Shown here piece after piece: positions 52,566 through 60,478 of a stretch of DNA of 64,000 nt. The stretch comes from Ancylomarina sp048268005. GTDB lineage: Bacteria; Bacteroidota; Bacteroidia; Bacteroidales; Marinifilaceae. The notes below the pieces were generated by a model. That model saw only the letters and a list, made by a program, of their open reading frames with translations, was not told where the DNA came from and did no database searches. Location: the NCBI GenBank assembly GCA_048268005.1, contig JBLWWJ010000001.1, forward strand, positions 930,001 to 994,000, in the 5' to 3' direction. Position 1 is the first letter of the stretch; each line of letters begins with the position of its first letter. The translations under genes and the position numbers were made by a program.

Positions 52566-53600
52566 TTAAGCGTTTATCTGCTTTTTGTTCGAAGATTCTC
52601 TTTCAATAAGTTTAATTGGCAAAACGATCGTTTCCTGGCAATTACCTGTTTTGTTTTGGATGATATCTAAAAGTAATTCTGTAGCCTTTAAACCAACATC
52701 AAAGCCTGATTGCTCAATAGTAGTAAGAGAAGGGCTTATGTATTCTGAAAATGGTTCGTTGCTGAAGCCTACTATTGCGAGATCTTGAGGGATTTTAATG
52801 CCTTTTTCTTTGGCATAGAGTATAATACTTAAGGCTGTCGTGTCATTAGCAGCAAAGATGGCATCCGGAGGATTAGATGATTCGAGTAATTTTTTCGCAC
52901 ATGCCAGACCATCTTCTCTGTTAAGAGGGCTCTCTATAATCTGGTCTTCATAAATCTGGATATTGTGTTTGCGCATCGCTTTAAGATAGCCTTGAAGTCG
53001 GTTGATGTAAATGTTTAGATGTTGAGGACCACTGATGTGTGCAATTCGTTTGCAACCTTTCGAAATCAGATGTTCAGCAGCTAAAAATCCCCCTTTGAAA
53101 TCATCTACCACGACCTTGCTGGTTTCCAATTCATCACAAACTCTATCGAAAAAAACTAAGGGGATATCTCGGTTTGTAAATGTTTTGTAATGGTCGTAAT
53201 TGTTGGTGTTGAGGGCAATAGAGGAGATCACTCCATCTACTCTCGAGGCGAAAAGTGTTTGTACGCAGTCAGATTCGCGTTCCTCCTGGTCATTAGATTG
53301 ACAGATGATTACATTATATCCTTTTTCCCGAGCAAATTCTTCTATACCTGTAATTGCAGAAGAGAAGAAGTAGCGACTAATACGTGGAATGATGACTCCT
53401 ATTGTTTTTGTGCAACTTGTGCGCAAGTTCGAGGCTAAAGCATTGGGTTGATAGCCTAATTGCTGAGCCATATCACGAACAGCTTTTTTAGTTTTCTCAC
53501 TAATTCGGGAGTTGTTATTAAGCGCGCGTGATACTGTAGAGCCTGAAATGCCAAGTGCTTTGGCAATATCATGTATGGTAATGTTGCTTTCTTTCTTCAT
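52566..53600 (-). CDS. LacI-family transcriptional regulator
   Basis: A 344-residue regulator: N-terminal helix-turn-helix ITIHDIAKALGISGSTVSRAL with hinge, then a periplasmic-binding-protein-like sugar domain (IGVIIPRISRYFFSSAITGIE ...). It is transcribed away from kduI and most likely controls the uronate genes in response to a pathway intermediate such as 2-dehydro-3-deoxygluconate or its phosphate. Two operator-like AATCGATTGC sites lie in the shared intergenic region. The effector is inferred. Confidence 0.93.
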   Translation of the reverse strand: MKKESNITIHDIAKALGISGSTVSRALNNNSRISEKTKKAVRDMAQQLGYQPNALASNLRTSCTKTIGVIIPRISRYFFSSAITGIEEFAREKGYNVIICQSNDQEERESDCVQTLFASRVDGVISSIALNTNNYDHYKTFTNRDIPLVFFDRVCDELETSKVVVDDFKGGFLAAEHLISKGCKRIAHISGPQHLNIYINRLQGYLKAMRKHNIQIYEDQIIESPLNREDGLACAKKLLESSNPPDAIFAANDTTALSIILYAKEKGIKIPQDLAIVGFSNEPFSEYISPSLTTIEQSGFDVGLKATELLLDIIQNKTGNCQETIVLPIKLIERESSNKKQINA

Positions 53601-53677
53601 TATTTACTCTTGGGTGAATTTTCAGTACAAAGATGCTAATAATTTTTTGATATGATATTAAAATCAAACAAAAAGGT

Positions 53678-53693
53678 AATCGATTGCGCAATC
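53678..53693. promoter_or_regulatory. Candidate LacI-type operator 1
   Basis: AATCGATT (53678-53685) overlapping the perfect palindrome GATTGCGCAATC (53682-53693). Shares AATCGATTGC with operator 2. Confidence 0.45.
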
Positions 53694-53809
53694 TTTTCTT
53701 TTTGAGAAAAAAGATATAAGTTTTTGATATGTCGTAAGAACCTTGTTTTATTAATGCTCTAGCTATATTGAGGTAGTTATGAAACTGTACTTGAAAAATA
53801 AAATATGGA

Positions 53810-53819
53810 CAATCGATTG
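53810..53819. promoter_or_regulatory. Candidate LacI-type operator 2
   Basis: CAATCGATTG is a perfect 10-bp palindrome with a central CG step, common in LacI-family operators. It ends 24 bp upstream of the -33 element of kduI, about 130 bp from operator 1. Confidence 0.5.
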
Positions 53820-53843
53820 CACATATCAAATGCATTTTCTTTC

Positions 53844-53872
53844 TTTGTGACATTCATTTGAAAATAAATTTG
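53844..53872 (+). promoter_or_regulatory. kduI: Promoter of kduI
   Basis: TTTG (53844-53847), 17 nt, then TAAATTTG (53865-53872), a full TAnnTTTG match. The predicted start is about 40 nt before the ATG. Confidence 0.6.
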
Positions 53873-53920
53873 AATGGAAGAGAATAAGAGACAGTTTAAA
53901 ATTTTAAAAAAAAGAAAGCT

Positions 53921-54763
53921 ATGAGCGTAAGATATGACGAGAGATTTGCAACTCACCCTGCAGATGCCAAGAACTACGATACGGAAAGATTAAGAAAAGA
54001 GTATTTGGTTCAGAACCTTATGGAAGAGGGAAATGTGAACTTGACTTACTCGCAGTACGATCGTCTGATTGTAGGCGGTGTCGTTCCTACCAATGAGGCT
54101 TTAAAGTTAGAAGCTATTGATCCTTTAAAAGCTGAATACTTTTTGGAAAGAAGAGAGTTGGGGGTTGTTAATGTCGGTGGAAAAGGTTCCGTAAGTGTTG
54201 ATGGCGAGGTTTACGTTTTAGAATATAAAGAAGCTTTGTATATAGGTAAAGGAAAGAAAGATATTGTATTCTCAAGTGAAAATGCAGCTTCTCCAGCACA
54301 TTTTTATTTGAATTCTGCACCTGCACATGAGGTATTTCCAACGGTAAAAGTTGGTCGTGAAGATGCTATTGTTATTGAATTAGGTGAAGCTAAGAACTCG
54401 AATCGCAGAACCCTTAATAAACTGATTGTTTCTGATACGATTAAAACCAATCAGTTGCAAATGGGTATGACTGAATTACATCCGGGTAGTGTCTGGAATA
54501 CCATGCCAGCGCATACTCACAGCCGAAGAATGGAAGCTTATTTCTATTTTGAAGTACCAAGTGATCAAGCTATTTGTCATTTTATGGGGGATCCTAAAGA
54601 GACTCGACACATATGGATGGCAAACGAAGAGGCGGTGTTCTCACCAACTTGGTCGATTCACTCAGCTGCAGGTACAAGCAACTATACTTTTATTTGGGGT
54701 ATGGGTGGTGAGAACCTGGATTATGGTGATATGGATATTTGCCAAACAAACGACTTGCGTTAA
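53921..54763 (+). CDS. kduI: 5-dehydro-4-deoxy-D-glucuronate isomerase
   Basis: Cupin-fold isomerase that converts 5-dehydro-4-deoxy-D-glucuronate (made from unsaturated uronates by lyase action on pectin or related glycans) to 3-deoxy-D-glycero-2,5-hexodiulosonate. 280 residues. Zinc-ligand region PAHTHSRRMEAYFYFE and the end GMGGENLDYGDMD are diagnostic. The start of the catabolic operon, preceded by a full promoter and operator-like sites. Confidence 0.97.
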   Translation: MSVRYDERFATHPADAKNYDTERLRKEYLVQNLMEEGNVNLTYSQYDRLIVGGVVPTNEALKLEAIDPLKAEYFLERRELGVVNVGGKGSVSVDGEVYVLEYKEALYIGKGKKDIVFSSENAASPAHFYLNSAPAHEVFPTVKVGREDAIVIELGEAKNSNRRTLNKLIVSDTIKTNQLQMGMTELHPGSVWNTMPAHTHSRRMEAYFYFEVPSDQAICHFMGDPKETRHIWMANEEAVFSPTWSIHSAAGTSNYTFIWGMGGENLDYGDMDICQTNDLR

Positions 54764-54813
54764 GCAATTGTTTTGTGATATAATAAAATTGTTAGTTTTT
54801 AAAAGATATAGAT

Positions 54814-55605
54814 ATGATTCTTGATTCGTTTAAGTTAGACGGGAAAGTTGCTTTAGTTACAGGTGCAACACATGGTATTGGAATGGCAATTGCAACGGCA
54901 TTGGCCGAAGCAGGTGCACAAATTGTAGTGAACGATATTTCGAAAGAAAACCTTGATAGAGGAATTGCTGATTACGCAAAAAAAGGAATTGATTGTAAAG
55001 GGTATATTTTTGACGTAACTGATGAAGCTGGTGTAATTGCTGGTATTGAGCAGATTGAGAAAGAAGTTGGTCCTATTGGTATTTTGGTGAACAATGCAGG
55101 TATCATCAAGCGTGTTCCTATGCAGGATATGGAAGTTAAAGATTACCGTCAGGTGATTGATATCGACTTGGTAGGTCCTTTTATTATGGGTAAATATGTT
55201 GGTCGTAAAATGATAGAACGTCGTGAGGGTAAAATTATCAATATCTGTTCTATGATGAGTGAGTTGGGTCGTAATGATGTATGTGCTTATGCTTCAGCAA
55301 AAGGTGGCTTGAAAATGTTGACTAAGAATATGGCTACTGAGTGGGCTAAATTTGGTATTCAAACCAATGGTATTGGACCAGGTTACTTTGCAACTTCTCA
55401 AACGGAAGCTATTCGTGTAGATGGTCATCCGTTCAATGAGTTTATTATTAATAGAACTCCGGCTGCACGTTGGGGAGATCCTGAAGACTTGGCTGGTACT
55501 GCTGTATTCCTTGCATCAAAAGCATCAGACTTTGTCAATGGACACGTGGTTTATGTTGATGGTGGTATTTTGGCAACCATTGGTAAGCCATCAAATGAAG
55601 AATAG
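54814..55605 (+). CDS. kduD: 2-dehydro-3-deoxy-D-gluconate 5-dehydrogenase (SDR family)
   Basis: Short-chain dehydrogenase, 263 residues, that reduces the KduI product to 2-dehydro-3-deoxygluconate. Visible: cofactor motif TGATHGIGMAIA, LVNNAGIIKR, and the catalytic YASAK (Tyr...Lys) with the upstream serine. A gluconate 5-dehydrogenase function cannot be excluded by sequence, but position 50 nt after kduI strongly favours KduD. Confidence 0.93.
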   Translation: MILDSFKLDGKVALVTGATHGIGMAIATALAEAGAQIVVNDISKENLDRGIADYAKKGIDCKGYIFDVTDEAGVIAGIEQIEKEVGPIGILVNNAGIIKRVPMQDMEVKDYRQVIDIDLVGPFIMGKYVGRKMIERREGKIINICSMMSELGRNDVCAYASAKGGLKMLTKNMATEWAKFGIQTNGIGPGYFATSQTEAIRVDGHPFNEFIINRTPAARWGDPEDLAGTAVFLASKASDFVNGHVVYVDGGILATIGKPSNEE

Positions 55606-55617
55606 AAGTTAGTGATG

Positions 55618-55657
55618 AAAAGGGGCAGGCTTAGAACTTGGGTGCTGTCCCTTTTTA
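55618..55657 (+). terminator. Terminator after kduD
   Basis: AAAAGGGGCAG (55618-55628) pairs with CTGTCCCTTTT (one wobble), then T. It may only partly separate kduID from the next genes. Confidence 0.6.
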
Positions 55658-55752
55658 TAAAAAAACACATTGGATTTCACGATATTGTAATCTTGATTCC
55701 CTTGAAAATAAAAGATGACTTTTATCTTGATTTATAAAAAAAAAGCAAAAGC

Positions 55753-57021
55753 ATGAAACAATATTATTTAGTTATAGCTGTATTTGTAACTTTTCTACAG
55801 GCATGCAGTTCAGTTCCTGTTTTGGAGTTGAAGAATGAAATGAAGTCAGCTCGGAAAGATGCCCCTGTTGTTTTAAAGAGAGAATTGGTTGCAAAAGCAT
55901 TTGGAGAAATTCCAAGTGATAAGATTCCAATTGTTGTTGATGAAAAAGGAAATGAAGTTCCAAGTCAAGTTGATGATTTAGATCGAGATGGACAGTGGGA
56001 TGAGTTAGTGTTTGTATGTGATATGTATGCTAATGAATTAAAGAACGTGAAATTAAATTTTGTAGATCCCAAAGAGGCATCTGTCTATACCGTTCGAACT
56101 AACGTCCGTTTGGGCGTTGGATCAATTGAAGAAGGATTTAAAGGTACCGATCATGCGATTTCACCTAAGGGATATACGGGTGTGCCTGTTATGTTTCAGG
56201 CTGAGAGTGTGAGTTGGGAAAATGATATAATGGCATTCCGTAATTACTTTGATTGTCGCAATGCAAAAGATTTATTTGGAAAGTTGTCGCCAGAGATGGT
56301 AATGAATAAAGTAGGTACAAAAGAAGTGGGGAGTTATCACCATTTGTCTGATTGGGGAATGGACGTATTGCATGTTGGCCCCTCGTTGGGAGCTGGTGGT
56401 TTAGCTTTGTTCCATCAAGACTCTTTGTACCGATTGGGAAATGTAGAGAACTTTGAATTTCAATTGGTGTCTCGAGGTCCTGTTCGTTCAATTTTTGAAC
56501 TGAATTTCGAGGGATGGGATGTTGATGGCAAGAAGCTTAAGGCTCAGGAAAAAATTACGGTTTGGGCAGGTAAATATTGGTTTCAAAGTGATGTGACAGT
56601 TTCAGGTTTAGAAAATGAGGCTGAATTAGCTATTGGTATTGTAACCAGTTATTTGAAAGATAATAAGCCCTTTGAATTCAGTGCTGATGCATACTATACC
56701 GCTGTTGCAACTCATGATATCCAATCTATGAACAAAGACTATTTGGGAATGGGAATTCTACTTCCTACAGATAGTAAAATGAGAACGGGTGATGCCCCTC
56801 TGTTAAGTAAGGAGAGGGTGAAGGGTTCTCGTTACCACATGCCAGTTGGTGAAACTCATTTTGTGACTCAAAAAATTAAAAACAATCAATCAGTAAGGCA
56901 TTACTTTTTTGCTGCTTGGGAAGTTGAGAATAAGAAGTGGAGCAAGCAAAAGAACTTTGAGAACTTAATGAAATCACAATCTGAAGAGTTGAGTTCTCCG
57001 GTTAGAGTGACTGTAAAATAA
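55753..57021 (+). CDS. DUF4861 lipoprotein
   Basis: A 422-residue protein with lipoprotein signal FVTFLQACSS (Cys18) and the DUF4861 domain: an N-terminal part with VVVDEKGNEVPSQVDDLDRDGQWDELVF, then a beta-rich main domain. The family occurs in polysaccharide-utilisation loci of Bacteroidota. Function unproven; a role in handling unsaturated or acidic oligosaccharides in the periplasm is inferred from being between kduD and kdgK. Confidence 0.88.
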   Translation: MKQYYLVIAVFVTFLQACSSVPVLELKNEMKSARKDAPVVLKRELVAKAFGEIPSDKIPIVVDEKGNEVPSQVDDLDRDGQWDELVFVCDMYANELKNVKLNFVDPKEASVYTVRTNVRLGVGSIEEGFKGTDHAISPKGYTGVPVMFQAESVSWENDIMAFRNYFDCRNAKDLFGKLSPEMVMNKVGTKEVGSYHHLSDWGMDVLHVGPSLGAGGLALFHQDSLYRLGNVENFEFQLVSRGPVRSIFELNFEGWDVDGKKLKAQEKITVWAGKYWFQSDVTVSGLENEAELAIGIVTSYLKDNKPFEFSADAYYTAVATHDIQSMNKDYLGMGILLPTDSKMRTGDAPLLSKERVKGSRYHMPVGETHFVTQKIKNNQSVRHYFFAAWEVENKKWSKQKNFENLMKSQSEELSSPVRVTVK

Positions 57022-57055
57022 GAACTGTTAAAAAAAATATTAAAAAGGATAAGTG

Positions 57056-58096
57056 ATGGGTAATAAGGTAGTTACTTTTGGAGAAATAATGTTGCGATTG
57101 GCAACACCAGGATATGAGAGATTTTCGCAAGCATCAGAATTCAAAACCACTTTTGGTGGAGGTGAAGCAAATGTTGCGGTATCATTGGCAAACTATGGAA
57201 TTGAATCGAATTTTGTAACTCGACTGCCTAAAAATGATATCGCTCGTGCTTGCGAAATGGATTTAAAGAAATATGGTGTCAATACGGATCATATTATATA
57301 TGGAGGAGATCGATTAGGAATTTATTTCCTGGAAACAGGAGCTGTTAGCCGAGGTTCTAAAGTGGTATACGATCGAGCTCATTCTGCCATTTCAGAAATT
57401 GAATTGGGGATGATTGATTGGGATAAGGTATTCGAAGGAGTTAACTGGTTCCATTGGACCGGTATTACGCCTGCTATATCTCAGGGAGCTGCTGATGTTT
57501 GTTTGGAAGCTATTCTTGCTGCAAACGAAAGAGGTATTACTGTTTCTTGTGACTTGAATTATCGTAAGAACCTATGGAATTACGGTAAAACAGCTGGTGA
57601 GATTATGCCTGAATTAGTAGCTGGAACGGATATCATTCTTGGAAACGAGGAAGATGCTGAAAAAGTTTTAGGTGTGAAGCCAGAGGGAGTTGATGTGACA
57701 GGTGGTCATGTTGATGCCGATGCTTATCTTTCCGTTTCAAAGCAAATTATGAAGCAATATCCTCGTTGTAAAAAAGTGATTACGACCTTAAGAGGTTCTA
57801 TCAATGCCAACCACAATACATGGTCGGGTGTATTATACGATGGTAAGGAGTTGTTTAAGGCTAACAATACCTATCAGATTACCGATATTGTTGATCGTGT
57901 TGGTGGTGGTGATTCATTTATGGGTGGATTAATTTATGGTCTGTTGACCTGGCCCGAAAGAGACCAAAAAGCCTTGAATTTTGCTGTTGCTGCATCTTGT
58001 TTAAAGCATACTGTTTATGGTGATTACAACCAGGTAACAGTTGAGGAAGTTGCTAAGTTAATGGATGGTGATGCTTCAGGACGTGTAGCACGATAA
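57056..58096 (+). CDS. kdgK: PfkB-family sugar kinase, probable 2-dehydro-3-deoxygluconokinase
   Basis: A 346-residue kinase. Start ATG 57056 is preferred to the GTG three bases upstream. PfkB signature: FGGGEANVAVSLANYG near the N-terminus and RVGGGDSFMGGLIYG with the catalytic Asp near the C-terminus. Its place before an aldolase and after kduD points to phosphorylation of 2-dehydro-3-deoxygluconate. Substrate is inferred from context. Confidence 0.9.
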   Translation: MGNKVVTFGEIMLRLATPGYERFSQASEFKTTFGGGEANVAVSLANYGIESNFVTRLPKNDIARACEMDLKKYGVNTDHIIYGGDRLGIYFLETGAVSRGSKVVYDRAHSAISEIELGMIDWDKVFEGVNWFHWTGITPAISQGAADVCLEAILAANERGITVSCDLNYRKNLWNYGKTAGEIMPELVAGTDIILGNEEDAEKVLGVKPEGVDVTGGHVDADAYLSVSKQIMKQYPRCKKVITTLRGSINANHNTWSGVLYDGKELFKANNTYQITDIVDRVGGGDSFMGGLIYGLLTWPERDQKALNFAVAASCLKHTVYGDYNQVTVEEVAKLMDGDASGRVAR

Positions 58097-58097
58097 G

Positions 58098-58205
58098 TTA
58101 ATTATGAATATTGAATTATAAGTTATGAATTGACGAAAGGAAGTTTAATGAGCTTTTCCCTGTGATGCTTGTGTCACATGATTCATAACTCATAATTCAT
58201 AATTA
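58098..58205. repeat. Large imperfect palindromic element between kdgK and kdgA
   Basis: The left arm (58098-58131) starts TTAATTATGAAT and ends AAGTTATGAATT. The right arm (58180-58205) is its near-exact inverse complement with a few bases missing. A small hairpin TGTGA/TCACA sits at the top. About 108 bp long, inside the operon. Built from repeats of TTATGAAT; similar to small palindromes common in this phylum. Confidence 0.65.
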
Positions 58206-58213
58206 AAAAAGAG

Positions 58214-58885
58214 ATGGCTAGATTTTCAAGAATAGAAGTGGCATTAAAAATGAAAGAAACGGGTATGATTCCTGTTTTTTTTCATCAAGATGTTGAGATT
58301 TGTAAAGAGGTTGTAAGAGCCTGTTACGAAGGAGGAGCTCGATTGTTCGAGTTTGTCAACCGAGGTGATTATGCGCATCAAATATTTGATGAATTAAATA
58401 AGTGGGCAGCAAAAGAATGCCCTGATATGATGTTGGGCGTTGGATCTGTTATCGATGCCGGAACAACGTCCTTATATATTCAATTGGGTACTAACTTTGT
58501 TGTTTCACCTATCTTAAATGCCGAAATGGCAAAGGTGTGTAATCGACGAAAGGTGGCCTGGTCTCCAGGTTGTGGCTCGCTTACAGAGATTTCTTATGCT
58601 GAAGAACTAGGGGCTGAGGTTGTGAAAATTTTTCCTGGAGCTCAGGTAGGTGGTCCTGACTTTGTGAAAGCTGTAAAAGGTCCTTTCCCTTGGTCGTCCA
58701 TCATGCCAACAGGAGGTGTGAAACCAGATGAAGATAACCTAAAGGCCTGGTTTGATGCAGGTGTACACTGTGTGGGTATGGGGTCACAATTGATGGTTAA
58801 GAAAGCGGATGGATCATTTGATTATTCTGCCATTAAGGCGTCATGTGAAAGAGCATTGAATATTATTAAAAAACTAAAATCATAA
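58214..58885 (+). CDS. 2-dehydro-3-deoxyphosphogluconate aldolase (class I)
   Basis: Cleaves KDPG to pyruvate and glyceraldehyde 3-phosphate. 223 residues. Visible: LFEFVNRGD, SPILNAEMAKVC, VAWSPGCGS and KIFPGAQVGGPDFVKAV with the Schiff-base lysine. Members also act on 4-hydroxy-2-oxoglutarate. It follows kdgK in the uronate operon with the palindromic element between them. Confidence 0.94.
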   Translation: MARFSRIEVALKMKETGMIPVFFHQDVEICKEVVRACYEGGARLFEFVNRGDYAHQIFDELNKWAAKECPDMMLGVGSVIDAGTTSLYIQLGTNFVVSPILNAEMAKVCNRRKVAWSPGCGSLTEISYAEELGAEVVKIFPGAQVGGPDFVKAVKGPFPWSSIMPTGGVKPDEDNLKAWFDAGVHCVGMGSQLMVKKADGSFDYSAIKASCERALNIIKKLKS

Positions 58886-58925
58886 GAAGGCAATCTTCTT
58901 TAAAAGATATTTAAGGAAAATAACT

Positions 58926-60236
58926 ATGGAAAAACCTCAAGGAAATTATCGCTATAGAATCTTGGCGATGCTCTTTTTTGCTACGACAATTAACTATATG
59001 GATCGTAGTATTATGGGCGTGTTGGGACCAACACTAATGGATCGATTTGACTGGACCAATGCCGACTACGGTTATATTAATATGGCTTTTAAGGCAGCTT
59101 ATGCACTTGGAATGTTAACCATGGGTGGTTTAATTGACCGTTATGGAACAAGAATTGGTTACACCTTGTCTATTGCGATTTGGAGTATCTTTGGTGTTCT
59201 ACATGCGGCAGTTCAGCCAGCCTTTGCACTTATTGGATTTATTGGTGCTCGTTTCGGACTTGGTATTGGCGAGGCAGGAAACTTTCCTGCAGCTGTTAAG
59301 ACGGTTGCTGAATGGTTCCCTAAAAAAGACCGTGCTTTTGCTACCGGTATTTTTAATGCGGGATCAAATGTTGGAGCTGTTTTGGCGCCGGCTATCATCC
59401 CTTTGGTTGTTGCATCGAATGGAGACAATTGGCAATTTGCTTTCCTGGTAACAGCAATATTTAGTGCTATATGGGTAGGGATTTGGCTTAAAATTTATAA
59501 GCGTCCTGAAGAACATCCTAAGGTTTCTAAGGAAGAGTTGGAGTACATTCTTCACGATTGCAAACCTTCAGAGGAAGATGCAAAAAAAGAAACAGAAAAA
59601 TTATCATGGTCACGTGTTTTGCCTTTGCGTCAGACCTGGGCTTTTGCTATCGGTAAAATTACGGATGCTGTTTGGTTTTTCTTCATGTTTTGGTCAGGTA
59701 TCTTCTTTAAACAACAATTTGGTTTAGATAGTATTAAAGAATTGGGTGGCGCTTTGGTTGTTATTTATATCGTTGCTGACTTCGGTAGTATAGGCGGTGG
59801 CTATTTATCGAAGCTATTTATAAATAGAGGCTGGACTTTGAATTCTGCACGAAAGATTTCATTGTTGATATGTGCTTTGTGCATAGCTCCTGTATCATTA
59901 GCAGCACTGACGAGTAATGTGTGGATCGCGGTAAGTCTAATCGCTTTGGCTTCTGGTGGTCATCAGGCCTGGTCAGCTAACCTTTTCACCCTAGTTTCAG
60001 ATGTGATGCCTAAAAAGGCGATTGCTTCTGTTGTTGGTATTGGTGGAATGGTTGGGGCACTATCAGGTATGGTTGTCGATTTTGCACTTGGTCAAGGTCT
60101 AGATGCAGCTGGAAATTCATTTTACTTCTGGATGTTCTTGGTAGCGGGTATGCTTTACCTTGTTATTTTATTGATTATACATTTGATGTTACCAAAATTG
60201 GAACCTTTAAATGAAAACCTTGAATTGGTTAAGTAG
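58926..60236 (+). CDS. MFS transporter, probable hexuronate importer
   Basis: A 436-residue membrane protein with 12 predicted helices. TTINYMDRSIMGVLGPTLM at the start and GFIGARFGLGIGEAGNFPAAVKTVAEWF in helix 4-5 are typical of the anion:cation symporter branch that includes ExuT. Lying at the end of the uronate operon, it probably imports galacturonate, glucuronate or an unsaturated derivative across the inner membrane. A terminator follows. Confidence 0.92.
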   Translation: MEKPQGNYRYRILAMLFFATTINYMDRSIMGVLGPTLMDRFDWTNADYGYINMAFKAAYALGMLTMGGLIDRYGTRIGYTLSIAIWSIFGVLHAAVQPAFALIGFIGARFGLGIGEAGNFPAAVKTVAEWFPKKDRAFATGIFNAGSNVGAVLAPAIIPLVVASNGDNWQFAFLVTAIFSAIWVGIWLKIYKRPEEHPKVSKEELEYILHDCKPSEEDAKKETEKLSWSRVLPLRQTWAFAIGKITDAVWFFFMFWSGIFFKQQFGLDSIKELGGALVVIYIVADFGSIGGGYLSKLFINRGWTLNSARKISLLICALCIAPVSLAALTSNVWIAVSLIALASGGHQAWSANLFTLVSDVMPKKAIASVVGIGGMVGALSGMVVDFALGQGLDAAGNSFYFWMFLVAGMLYLVILLIIHLMLPKLEPLNENLELVK

Positions 60237-60306
60237 TTGTAGTAGAGAAAATAAATCTCTTGTCATTGTATTTCATTTTGGTTATGGAATATGATAGGTT
60301 TGGTGT

Positions 60307-60346
60307 AGGCAAAGTTCCATTAATTATGGGGCTTTGCTTTTTTTTG
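60307..60346 (+). terminator. Terminator after MFS gene
   Basis: GCAAAGTTCCAT pairs with ATGGGGCTTTGC (wobbles), followed by T9. Confidence 0.85.
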
Positions 60347-60478
60347 TTTTTATAAATTTCAATTTGAACTGAGATTTAGTTTATTTGCAAGTGGCTTTGA
60401 ATTATTTTATTCTCAATAAGATAGTTGTTAAATAAGCTTTGCCATGAAAAACTGAAGGTTAATTCTATTAATGAATAT

